Below, piece by piece: positions 22,152 to 29,772 of a stretch of 46,102 nt of DNA. Position 1 is the first letter of the stretch; each line of letters starts with the position of its first letter. The notes beneath the pieces were generated by a model. That model saw only the letters and a program-made list of their open reading frames with translations. It made no database searches and was not told the origin of the DNA. The position numbers and the translations under genes are program-made. The stretch comes from DASPOF01 sp035626155 (lineage in GTDB: Bacteria; Desulfobacterota; Binatia; Binatales; Binataceae): contig DASPOF010000062.1 in the NCBI GenBank assembly GCA_035626155.1, positions 1-46,102 on the forward strand. Direction: 5' to 3'.

Positions 22152-22654
22152 CCCGAAATTCTTCCGGCGTGCACGACCGCGGCGATAATGCGAAACCCAA
22201 ACTGGGTTTCGCGCTTCCTGTTCGCATCAGTTTCTGCGCGGCCACCCGAGCGCGGACGTGGTAGTCACAATCATCCTGCGCGAGACACGCGTGAAATCCC
22301 GATCCCCTTCGAAGTCATTCCCGCCCGCGTGTCTGGCGCGCGGGGCTCACTTCTCTCGCTTTCTTTAATTCCTCTCCCTGGAAGGGAGAGGGTAGGTGAG
22401 GGTCCGCAGCGTCGCGCGATCGTCCTCGATCGCGCGACATATGATTCTGAAAACACAGAATGAGGATCCGGGATTCCTCGCGCGCCGGCAACTCAGACGC
22501 GCGGGAATGACTAATCAGAAGGAGTGCGCAGGAATGCGGAAACCCCAATTTGGATTCTACGCGAGACCCGCGTAAAATGACGGCAAAAGAGAGCGGCGCA
22601 TCGAATAACTAAGGTCGCGCGGGCGAGTGCCGCCGGCGCATCGTTCTTAAAGCC
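22152..22654. repeat. Gene-free region with several palindromic units
   Basis: No ORF here is credible. Three strong dyads were found. GCGAAACCCA/TGGGTTTCGC (22190-22212) has a 3-nt loop. CCTCTCCCT with GGGAGAGG (22372-22391) has the look of a common extragenic palindrome. GTCGCGCGATCG/CGATCGCGCGAC (22411-22438) is a perfect 12-bp stem with loop TCCT. Degenerate echoes such as GCGGAAACCCCAA occur further on. The next gene must have its promoter in the last 150 bases; none is obvious. Confidence 0.5.
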
Positions 22655-23713
22655 ATGAACAAAAGAACGCTCGTCGGGGTTACGTTTTGTTTGGCCTTGT
22701 CTGTGTCAATGCCGATCCGGGTCTATGCCGGCGGTGCTCCGCCCGAGGACCTTGTGAAAGCCGATTGGTCGGTCAGCGCGCCGAATAGTCTAGCCGCGAA
22801 TCCGCCGTCTGATGACAACGTCCTGGCGTTGCTGCACAGGCTTACAGAGGAAGGCGAACTTGGTATTTGCTCATTTCGGTTTGCCGACCTGCGCCATTCG
22901 GGGAATCTTTCATTGGTTGTGTCGGCCTCAGACGGAAGAAATTGCTATCTTTCGATAATTGACAAAACGCCTGCGGGCTTCGAGCGGTATGCGAGTCCGG
23001 CACGCGCGGATGTGGAAGGGATCGAAGATTTGGAGGGCAATGGTCAACTTGAGGTGATCGTGGACACAGAATTCACCTCGCATCAAGGTGCCACACACTG
23101 CGTAGCAATATGGCCGGTCGTATATGCATGGACCGGCGGCGGTTATACCGATGTGAGCCGCAGCTACAAAGAATATTACCAGCGGAAGCTGGCGTCTCTC
23201 AGAGACCAAATGGCTGCTCACTCCTTCGCGGCTGAAGAGGCGCGAGCGGCCGCTGCTAGTCACACGGCGGCGTCGCGGTCGCTGCAGGCCCCGGTCATGC
23301 ACGCGATTCAAGGTTCTGGCAGCTCCGGAGCGACTCCTTTGGAGGTGCAGGTCCCCGCACCGGCCACAACACCCTCGCCAGTGGGGACGCCGGACCTCTA
23401 CGTCCGAGGCTGCACCGAAGCGGAGGCGGCGAAGATCGAACGTTTTCTCGGCATCGATAAGGACGCCGGGATGGCCGATGCGATCAAATGGGCGGACAGC
23501 GAAAATCCGTCCGAGCGAGAGTTTGCCGCTGACGTCCTTCAGGATATCGGGACCCCGGACGCGGTCGAGTATTTGCGGACGCTAAGTCACGACTCGAATC
23601 GACAAGTGGCTATTGGGGCACAGATTTCGCTCAAGGCTGTGGGACGATCGGAGTCGCAGACATTCGAGCGCGAGGAGGTTAAGCAGCCTACTGCCGGCTC
23701 ACCGCCGAACTAG
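22655..23713 (+). CDS. Secreted hypothetical protein with HEAT-like C-terminus
   Basis: 352 aa with a clear signal peptide (MNKRTLVGVTFCLALSVSMP, cleavage near VYAGG). The middle part resembles repeats of surface or FG-GAP-like proteins (LRHSGNLSLVVSASDGRNCY; IEDLEGNGQLEVIVDTEFTS). An Ala/Pro/Ser linker follows, then a helical C-terminus (SEREFAADVLQDIGTPDAVE, YLRTLSHDSNRQVAIGAQIS) with the alternating helix pattern of HEAT/PBS-lyase repeats. Codon use is a little less GC-biased than in its neighbours. Likely periplasmic and binding; function unknown. Confidence 0.65.
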   Translation: MNKRTLVGVTFCLALSVSMPIRVYAGGAPPEDLVKADWSVSAPNSLAANPPSDDNVLALLHRLTEEGELGICSFRFADLRHSGNLSLVVSASDGRNCYLSIIDKTPAGFERYASPARADVEGIEDLEGNGQLEVIVDTEFTSHQGATHCVAIWPVVYAWTGGGYTDVSRSYKEYYQRKLASLRDQMAAHSFAAEEARAAAASHTAASRSLQAPVMHAIQGSGSSGATPLEVQVPAPATTPSPVGTPDLYVRGCTEAEAAKIERFLGIDKDAGMADAIKWADSENPSEREFAADVLQDIGTPDAVEYLRTLSHDSNRQVAIGAQISLKAVGRSESQTFEREEVKQPTAGSPPN

Positions 23714-23756
23714 CCGCATTGGGGCCGCCCGCGCGCTGGCACCGGGCGCGCGCAGG

Positions 23757-25040
23757 TCAGCGGGGCAGTTGCGCGAGGGTTTCGAAAAATTCGGGAAAGG
23801 TCTTCGCGACGCAGTTCGGATCCTTGATGCGCAGGCCCTTAAGCTTCAGCCCCGCCACCGCGAAGCTCATCGCGATGCGATGATCGTCGTAGGTCTCAAT
23901 CGCGGCGGGCTTGAGCGCTGACGGCTCGATCCCAAGCCCGTCATCGAACTCCTCGGCCCGGGCGCCGATGCGCCTAAGCTCGGCTGCGAGCGCGCGGATG
24001 CGATCGCTTTCGTGGAGCCGGATGAAACCCACATTGCGGATTCGCGTCGGCGTCGATGCGAATGGCGCAATCGCGGCCAGCGTCGCGACCATGTCCGGCA
24101 TCGCATTCATCGCGACATCGATCCCGTCCAGCCGTCCGGTGCCGGTCACCTCGACGCCGCCCGGATGCCATTCGACGCGCGCGCCCATCCTCTCGAGCAG
24201 GGCGAGGAACCCGATGTCGCCCTGCACCGAGTCCTTGCGAAGATTTTCGATCGTCACCGAACCTCCGCACAGCGCGGCCGCGGCTGCGAAATAGCTCGCC
24301 GCCGACGCATCGGGCTCGATCGCGAATCGCCGCGCGCGATACGACTGCCCGCCCGCGACCACGATCGCATCGCCCTCGATCGTGCTCTCGGCTCCCCATG
24401 CAGCCATCACCTTGAGCGTCATATCGATGAACGGACGGGCGGTCTCGCCGACTACGTGCAGCTTGAGACCGCGCGCCCACAGCGGCGCCGGCATCAGGAG
24501 CGCGGAGACGAACTGCGATGATTCGCGCTCATCGATCGACGTCTCGCCGCCCTGGAAGCGCCCGCGCGTCACGTCCACGATGACCGGGGGACACCGGTTG
24601 TCGCGCTCGCTGTACACGGTTGCGCCGAGCCGCTGCATCGCATCGAGCAGCGCACCCATCGGGCGCTCGGTCATCCGCTGGTTGCCGCCGACGCGGTAGC
24701 GCCCGTGGCCAAGCGTGAGAAAGCCGACCAGGAAGCGCATCGCGGTTCCCGCCCCTCCCACGAAGAGATCGCCGCCGCTGGCCGGAATCGCGCCGCCGAG
24801 CCCATCGACCGCGATCCGCCGCTCGCTCTCCCGAATCTCGATGCGGAAACCGAGCGCCTCCAGCGCAGCGGACATGAAGCGGATGTCGTCGCTCAGCGCG
24901 ACCGATTCGAGCACCGACCGTCCCTCGGCCATCGCGGCGAGCAGGAGCGCGCGGTTCGTGATGCTCTTGGAACCGGGCACTGCCACCGTCGCGTGGAGCG
25001 GCTGGGTAACCGGCGCTATTTCGATCTCATTCGTGGCCAT
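23757..25040 (-). CDS. aroA: 3-phosphoshikimate 1-carboxyvinyltransferase (EPSP synthase)
   Basis: 427 aa, full length. Shikimate-pathway enzyme joining PEP and shikimate-3-phosphate. Visible landmarks: VAVPGSKSITNRALLLAAMA (S3P-binding KSxTxR), LFVGGAGTAMRFLVGFLTLG (the PEP-site G-N/G-A-G-T-x-x-R block), YRVGGNQRMTERPMGALLDA, SSQFVSALLMPAPLW and the C-terminal DDHRIAMSFAVAGLK. Residues G-A in GGAGTAMR suggest the class II-like variation, not proof of it. A monocistronic unit by position; the promoter would lie in 25041-25170. Confidence 0.96.
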   Translation of the reverse strand: MATNEIEIAPVTQPLHATVAVPGSKSITNRALLLAAMAEGRSVLESVALSDDIRFMSAALEALGFRIEIRESERRIAVDGLGGAIPASGGDLFVGGAGTAMRFLVGFLTLGHGRYRVGGNQRMTERPMGALLDAMQRLGATVYSERDNRCPPVIVDVTRGRFQGGETSIDERESSQFVSALLMPAPLWARGLKLHVVGETARPFIDMTLKVMAAWGAESTIEGDAIVVAGGQSYRARRFAIEPDASAASYFAAAAALCGGSVTIENLRKDSVQGDIGFLALLERMGARVEWHPGGVEVTGTGRLDGIDVAMNAMPDMVATLAAIAPFASTPTRIRNVGFIRLHESDRIRALAAELRRIGARAEEFDDGLGIEPSALKPAAIETYDDHRIAMSFAVAGLKLKGLRIKDPNCVAKTFPEFFETLAQLPR

Positions 25041-25170
25041 GGCCTGAAGGGCGGATTATCGAAGCTTACCGGTGGGGGCGAACGATGCTCAAGCGGGGGC
25101 GGTCGGGCGCCGCGGAACGCCGCCCTTACCGCTTGTCATAGCACCTGTACAAGGTGTAGAGTTAAGTAGG

Positions 25171-25542
25171 ATGGGTTTCGCACTTAAAGCGAGAGGGTCT
25201 CATTCAGTGAGCCAGAGACTCTATCTTCTGCATGCCCTGATTTTACTGGCATTGCTGTTGAGCCTCGCTCTCGTCCGCACGGCGCACGGGCAGACGATGG
25301 GCGAGTACGGCGGCATCACGGGCGGTGCCGCGGCGGAGAAGGGCGAATTCGGCAGCTCGCTCGATGCGGGTCCGCCAAGCGATCTCGGGGCTTCGCAGGA
25401 CCTCAAACCCGACGAGCAGGACCTTCGCCCCGATACCGAAAATTCCAACGACTTCAAGCCGGAAGACATGGGCGCTGCTCCCGAATCGAGCGGCGACGAC
25501 TCTCAGTCCAACGACTTCAAACCGCAGTTCGATCCAGATTGA
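25171..25542 (+). CDS. Small secreted acidic repeat protein
   Basis: 123 aa from ATG 25171 (GTG 25207, opening MSQRLYLLHALILL, has a cleaner signal peptide). A hydrophobic signal (LHALILLALLLSLALVRTAHG) precedes an acidic, disordered mature part with short repeats: LKPDEQDLRPDTENSNDFKP, then EDMGAAPESSGDDSQSNDFK. The N-D-F-K-P unit occurs twice. No domain was recognised. Divergent from aroA and convergent with the BMP-type gene. Confidence 0.5.
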   Translation: MGFALKARGSHSVSQRLYLLHALILLALLLSLALVRTAHGQTMGEYGGITGGAAAEKGEFGSSLDAGPPSDLGASQDLKPDEQDLRPDTENSNDFKPEDMGAAPESSGDDSQSNDFKPQFDPD

Positions 25543-25583
25543 GACGGTCGCGGGGCGCGCGCGCGGACAGGCCGCGCTTGCGC

Positions 25584-26630
25584 TCAACCGCCCGACGGCA
25601 TCCGCGCCAGCACAATCTTGCCGCTTTTGATGTCGTCTTCGGCCTGCTTCGCTCTGGCGAGCGCCGCGGGCTGGATATTCACGAGCAGCCTTTGGTTGTA
25701 AACGACCTCGACCATCCCGTCGTTCATTCCGAATTCGATCATCCCGGGCCTGAAGGTATGGTCCTTCACCTCGCGCGCGATTCTGAGAAACGCCTGCGGG
25801 ATTTTGGTGACTGCGCTCGCGAGCACGGCCTCGGGCACGACATCGTTCTGGTTGCGGTTCGCGCCGAAGGCATAGATGTGCGCCTGGGCGGCGGCCTGGA
25901 AGACGCCCAGCCCCGCCGCATCGGCATTGTGGAAGAGTACGTCGGCATGCTGGCTGATTTGTGCGAGCGCCGCCTCCTTCGCAGCGCCGACGTCATCGAA
26001 GCTCCCGGTGTAGCTGATGAGCACTCGCCCGGCCGGCCTCGCCGCGAGGAATCCGCGCTTGAAGCCGTCGAATGTGAGCCGGATCGCCGGCAGTTCGATT
26101 CCTCCCACCGCGCCCACTACACCGGTCTTCGTGATTCCGCCGGCGAGCACGCCCTCGACGTACGCCGCCTCCTCGATTCTGAAGGTGACCGACGCCACGT
26201 TGGCCGACGAACCGCTTCCCGAGGTGACGACGAAATAGGAGTCCGGGAACAGCCGGGCGACCCGCAAAGCAGTATCGGTGTACTCGAAGCCGTGGGCGAA
26301 AATCAGGTTAAAGCGGCGCGATGCGAAATCGCGAAACGCGTCCTCGAAGTCGGCCGGCGAGGTGGTCTGGGCAAGCGCGGTATCCGCCCCGAGCTCCCTC
26401 TTGATCAATTGCAAGCCGTCGAACGCGGCCGCATTCCATCCGGCGTCGCTCACCGGACCCGGCGTCAGGAGCGCCACCTTGAATGCCGATTCGGCCGCTG
26501 GAATCGGAGGGTTCGCCGAGCGGCGGCATCCGGAGAGCGCGGCGGCAATCAGCACGATCGCGGCGGCGATTGCCGCAATTCCGGACCGGCGCGGGCGGCA
26601 AAATCGTTCTTTTTTCTCTTCACCTGGCAA
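25584..26630 (-). CDS. BMP/PnrA-type substrate-binding lipoprotein
   Basis: 348 aa from TTG 26628-26630, chosen because GGGAG lies 9 bases upstream and the signal peptide then makes sense: MPGEEKKERFCRPRRSGIAA, IAAAIVLIAAALSGC with lipobox LSGC. A frame open to ATG 26795 would put 55 unlikely residues in front. The mature part reads FKVALLTPGPVSDAGWNAAA, FDGLQLIKRELGAD and LIFAHGFEYTDTALRVARLF, ending with a segment like that of Bmp/Med/PnrA proteins that bind nucleosides or similar ligands for ABC importers. No permease or ATPase gene is near, so the partner is unknown. Confidence 0.82.
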   Translation of the reverse strand: MPGEEKKERFCRPRRSGIAAIAAAIVLIAAALSGCRRSANPPIPAAESAFKVALLTPGPVSDAGWNAAAFDGLQLIKRELGADTALAQTTSPADFEDAFRDFASRRFNLIFAHGFEYTDTALRVARLFPDSYFVVTSGSGSSANVASVTFRIEEAAYVEGVLAGGITKTGVVGAVGGIELPAIRLTFDGFKRGFLAARPAGRVLISYTGSFDDVGAAKEAALAQISQHADVLFHNADAAGLGVFQAAAQAHIYAFGANRNQNDVVPEAVLASAVTKIPQAFLRIAREVKDHTFRPGMIEFGMNDGMVEVVYNQRLLVNIQPAALARAKQAEDDIKSGKIVLARMPSGG

Positions 26631-26770
26631 TTGGCGATGCTCCCGGCGATGGCCGTTTTCGTTGACTACCAGAGCGCGGGCGGTTAATCGATAAACGTGC
26701 GGTGATTTTCCGGAGGGGGAAGGCCGATGGGGCGGCTTGCCGGGAAAGCACGCATCCTGGAGCGGAAGAC

Positions 26771-27985
26771 TTGGGCAATAAGCTGTACTCTTCACGCCGG
26801 ATTGGGGTTATGGCCGCCGCCCTGGCGATTGCGCTGGCGACCGTCGCGGCCGGGCCGAGCGCCCTGCGGGCCGAGACCAAGGTTCCGTTTCCGCGTCCAG
26901 CACCACTGGAGCCTAACGTACAGTTCTGGGTCAACGTCTTTACTGCATATTCGATCCGCGACTTCGTCATTCTCGACCGCGACAAGGTCTGGCGCATCTA
27001 CCAGGTCATGCATCTTCCCGGCGACGGCAGCCCGTCGCGCGATGACATCGAATGGGCGAACGCGTACTTGAAATCCAAGTACGGGGAGATGCTCGCGCGG
27101 CTGGCCGCGGGACACGAGCCGAACACCAGCGAGGAGCGGCGCGTGGCCGAAATGTTCAAGGGCGAGCCGCCAAGCGCGTATGCCGCGGCGGCGCAAAACC
27201 TTCGCGTGCAGGAGGGATTGCGCGAGCGATTCCGCGAGGGGCTGGTGCGCAGCCGCTATTATCGCCCCACGATGGAGCGAATCTTCACCCAGGCCGGGGT
27301 TCCGGCCGAGTTGGTGACGCTGGCGCAGGTCGAGTCGGGCTTTGTTGCGCGCGCGAAATCGGGCGCCGGCGCCAAAGGCATCTGGCAGTTCACCCGTTCG
27401 ACCGGGCGCAAGTATCTCAGGATTACCCGCTATCGCGACGACCGCTTCAACCCGATTCGCGAGACCGAGGCGGCCGCGAAGCTCCTGCGCTACAACTACG
27501 ATGTCCTTGGCGACTGGCCGCTTGCGATCACCGCCTATGATTACGGCGCCAATGGGGTCGCACGCGCGGCGGAGGAATGCGGCAACGACTACTGCCGCAT
27601 GATCAGGGAATACAACGGCCCGCATTTCGGCTTCGCGGTCAAGAATTATTATTCGGAGTTCCTCGCCGCCCTCCAGGTGCATCGCTACGAGGAGGACTAT
27701 TTCCCCGGGATCAGCGCGCAGAGCCCGGAAGTCGAGGAGACGCACGACTATACGGTGCGCCGGGGCGATACCCCGGCGGGTATCGCTACCATGTATGGAA
27801 TCACTGCGCAGCAACTGCTCGATGCGAACGGGTTGAGCGATCCGCGGAAGATTCGCGCCGGCGCCACCCTCGTGATTCCGGTTGAAGGCGTCGGCGAGTC
27901 CGCGCCGGCTCGCTCGCGAGCCAAGCCCTCCCGCGCTCGCAAGGCCAGGCACGCAGCCGCCAGCGGCGCGCGCAGCCAGGGGTAG
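26771..27985 (+). CDS. Lytic transglycosylase with LysM domain (MltD-like)
   Basis: 404 aa from TTG 26771 (MGNKLYSSRRIGVMAAALAI), which provides a full signal peptide; ATG 26810 is a shorter option and ATG 26702 a longer one. The SLT domain shows GVPAELVTLAQVESGFVARA (catalytic Glu in QVESGF), SGAGAKGIWQFTRSTGRKYL, RDDRFNPIRETEAAAKLLRY and ITAYDYGANGVARAAEE. A LysM domain follows (YTVRRGDTPAGIATMYGITA, then RKIRAGATLVIPVEG) and a basic Ala/Arg tail. It cleaves the peptidoglycan MurNAc-GlcNAc bond, forming 1,6-anhydro ends. A broken second LysM lies in frame beyond the stop. Confidence 0.88.
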   Translation: MGNKLYSSRRIGVMAAALAIALATVAAGPSALRAETKVPFPRPAPLEPNVQFWVNVFTAYSIRDFVILDRDKVWRIYQVMHLPGDGSPSRDDIEWANAYLKSKYGEMLARLAAGHEPNTSEERRVAEMFKGEPPSAYAAAAQNLRVQEGLRERFREGLVRSRYYRPTMERIFTQAGVPAELVTLAQVESGFVARAKSGAGAKGIWQFTRSTGRKYLRITRYRDDRFNPIRETEAAAKLLRYNYDVLGDWPLAITAYDYGANGVARAAEECGNDYCRMIREYNGPHFGFAVKNYYSEFLAALQVHRYEEDYFPGISAQSPEVEETHDYTVRRGDTPAGIATMYGITAQQLLDANGLSDPRKIRAGATLVIPVEGVGESAPARSRAKPSRARKARHAAASGARSQG

Positions 27986-28132
27986 CAGCGTTATTCGATG
28001 CGCTCGGGCGACACTATCTACGATATCGCCAGCCGCTGACGGGTGTCGGTCAAGGTGTTGCTTAAGGCCAATTCAATCAAAGATCCGCGCAGCCTTCGCA
28101 CCGGCACGCAACTCGTAATTCCTCAAGCCTGA
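27986..28132 (+). pseudogene. Decayed second LysM domain of the transglycosylase
   Basis: Immediately after the TAG at 27983-27985 the same frame continues QRYSMRSGDTIYDIASR, meets TGA at 28037-28039, then reads RVSVKVLLKANSIKDPRSLR and TGTQLVIPQA before TGA 28130-28132. Together these pieces make a complete LysM motif interrupted by two in-frame stops. Most likely an ancestral two-LysM enzyme lost its last domain by nonsense mutations; read-through is a less likely alternative. Confidence 0.75.
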
Positions 28133-28230
28133 CGTATCGAGCCGCCGCGGACTTTGGTGACCCCGCGGCGCGGGGTGCACGGGAGTTTGGTGATCGCTTC
28201 CCTCCCGGCGGGCGCGGCTTGCTTTTCCTT

Positions 28231-28273
28231 AATATGCCGGCGCATATTATTTGGTGATATCTTAAAGAGATAT
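28231..28273 (+). promoter_or_regulatory. Two dyad operators ahead of the toxin-antitoxin genes
   Basis: AATATGC-CGGC-GCATATT (28231-28248) and ATATCT-TAAAG-AGATAT (28257-28273) lie 15-57 bases before the antitoxin ATG in a locally AT-rich patch. Ribbon-helix-helix antitoxins usually repress their own operon through such paired sites. Confidence 0.55.
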
Positions 28274-28287
28274 TCAAGTTTAATTGC

Positions 28288-28524
28288 ATGGACTCCATTT
28301 CACTCAAGCTGCCGGACGAACTGCTTAAGACCAGCAACCGCTGCGCTAAGGCACTCGGGATTCCGCGCGCCGAATACATCCGCCGCGCCATCGAGCGGAT
28401 GAACCGCGAGGCCGAGGCGCGCGCGCGAGCAGAGCGGCTGGCGCGCGCCTCGCGCAAGGTGCGCCGGGAAAGTATGCGGGTAAACGCCGAGTTCGCAGCG
28501 ATCGAGCGCGAGCCGCATGCCTGA
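28288..28524 (+). CDS. Ribbon-helix-helix (CopG-type) antitoxin
   Basis: 78 aa. MDSISLKLPDELLKTSNRCA then KALGIPRAEYIRRAIERMNR is the beta-strand plus two-helix RHH fold, followed by a charged Arg/Ala/Glu helix and tail that would wrap the toxin. Overlaps the mazF-like gene by 8 bases. It should bind and neutralise the toxin and repress the operon through the upstream dyads. Confidence 0.85.
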   Translation: MDSISLKLPDELLKTSNRCAKALGIPRAEYIRRAIERMNREAEARARAERLARASRKVRRESMRVNAEFAAIEREPHA

Positions 28525-28861
28525 ACGCGGCGAGGTCTGGCTCGCCAATCTCAATCCGCGCCGCGGCACCGAGCCGGGCAAAACACGTCCGGTGCTGGTC
28601 GTTCAGGCGCAGGCCCTGATCGATGCCGGCCATCCATCGACGCTCATCGTTCCTCTGACCACCAATCTGATCGACGATGCCGAGCCGCTGCGCATCCGTG
28701 TACGTGCGCAATCATCGCTGCGGCGCGATTCCGACCTGCTAATCGACCAGCTTCGGGCGATCGATAATCGCCGCCTCGTTGAAGGCCCGCTTGCCCGGCT
28801 CGACGAACCGGCGATGGTGCGGGTCGCCGCGGCGCTCCGCGAAGTACTCGACCTCGACTGA
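28517..28861 (+). CDS. mazF: MazF/PemK-family mRNA interferase toxin
   Basis: 114 aa. RGEVWLANLNPRRGTEPGKT RPVLVVQ is the typical MazF opening (with the conserved Arg of the R-P-V/A block), followed by HPSTLIVPLTTNLI (conserved Thr) and DLLIDQLRAIDNRRLVEGPL. The fold cleaves RNA at short sequence motifs. Normal length and tight pairing with an RHH antitoxin make this a complete type II toxin-antitoxin module; cleavage specificity cannot be predicted. Confidence 0.88.
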   Translation: MPERGEVWLANLNPRRGTEPGKTRPVLVVQAQALIDAGHPSTLIVPLTTNLIDDAEPLRIRVRAQSSLRRDSDLLIDQLRAIDNRRLVEGPLARLDEPAMVRVAAALREVLDLD

Positions 28862-28935
28862 AGCCGCCTGGCTTTCGCCAATCTCGCGGCTTGCGTTATC
28901 GACCCCCGCGGCGCGGCGCGAAGCGGGACCGCCGC

Positions 28936-29772
28936 TTACTGGCGGGTGGACGATTCGCGCGCGAATTCGTGGATTCGCTTCAAATCGCCGAGCAGGGTGG
29001 GCAGCAAGTCGAGCGGGTAGGAATTCGGACCGTCGCTCAGAGCGTGTTCCGGATCCTCATGCACTTCCATGAATACCGCATCGATTCCGACCGCGACCGC
29101 CGCGCGCGCCAAAGGTGCTACGAACTCGCGCTGGCCGCCGGAGCGCTCCCCTGCCGCGCCGGGAAGTTGCACGGAGTGGGTCGCGTCGAAAACCACCGGG
29201 TATCCGAACTCGCGCATTATCACCAGCGCCCGCAGGTCCGAGACCAGGTTGTTGTAGCCGAACGCGGTGCCGCGCTCGCTCACGAGGATTCGCCGATTCC
29301 CGGTGCTCTCCGCCTTGGCGACGACGGCGCGCATATCCCACGGCGCGAGGAACTGCCCCTTCTTGATATTCACCGCGCGGCCGGTTGCAGCCGCGGCGTG
29401 GATCAGATCGGTCTGGCGCGAGAGCAGCGCGGGAACCTGGATCACATCGACGACTTCCGCCGCGGCCTTTGCCTGCGTGGTTTCGTGGATGTCGGTCAGC
29501 ACGGCGACGCCCGCCTCGCGTTTCACCCGCCCCAGAATCCTGAGGCCCGCATCCAGGCCGGGCCCTCGAAACGAGGTGTGGCTCGTGCGGTTGGCCTTGT
29601 CGAACGACGACTTGAACACGAGCGCGATTCCGGCGCGCCGCGCAATCTCCGCCAGCCGGACGGCGTGGCGGATGCACGATTCGTCGCTTTCGATCACGCA
29701 GGGGCCTGCGATCAAAACGAGGTCCGGCCCGCCAAAGACCGCATCCCCGACCCTTATCTGCTCTGCGCTCAC
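28936..29772 (-). CDS. kdsA: 3-deoxy-8-phosphooctulonate synthase
   Basis: 278 aa. Condenses arabinose-5-phosphate and PEP to Kdo-8-phosphate for LPS. LVLIAGPCVIESDESCIRHA carries the Cys (A-G-P-C) that binds metal in class II, metal-dependent enzymes; metal-independent enzymes have Asn there. Other landmarks: FKSSFDKANRTSHTSFRGPG, TDIHETTQAKAAAEVVDVIQ, VNIKKGQFLAPWDM, SERGTAFGYNNLVSDLRALV and VFDATHSVQLPGAA. It overlaps pyrG by 4 bases and is the last gene of the kdsB-pyrG-kdsA operon. Confidence 0.96.
   Translation of the reverse strand: MSAEQIRVGDAVFGGPDLVLIAGPCVIESDESCIRHAVRLAEIARRAGIALVFKSSFDKANRTSHTSFRGPGLDAGLRILGRVKREAGVAVLTDIHETTQAKAAAEVVDVIQVPALLSRQTDLIHAAAATGRAVNIKKGQFLAPWDMRAVVAKAESTGNRRILVSERGTAFGYNNLVSDLRALVIMREFGYPVVFDATHSVQLPGAAGERSGGQREFVAPLARAAVAVGIDAVFMEVHEDPEHALSDGPNSYPLDLLPTLLGDLKRIHEFARESSTRQ

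Noticed and set aside
26631..26795. ATG 26795 as start of the BMP-type lipoprotein
   Set aside because: It would bury the signal peptide behind 55 residues; TTG 26630 has a good Shine-Dalgarno.
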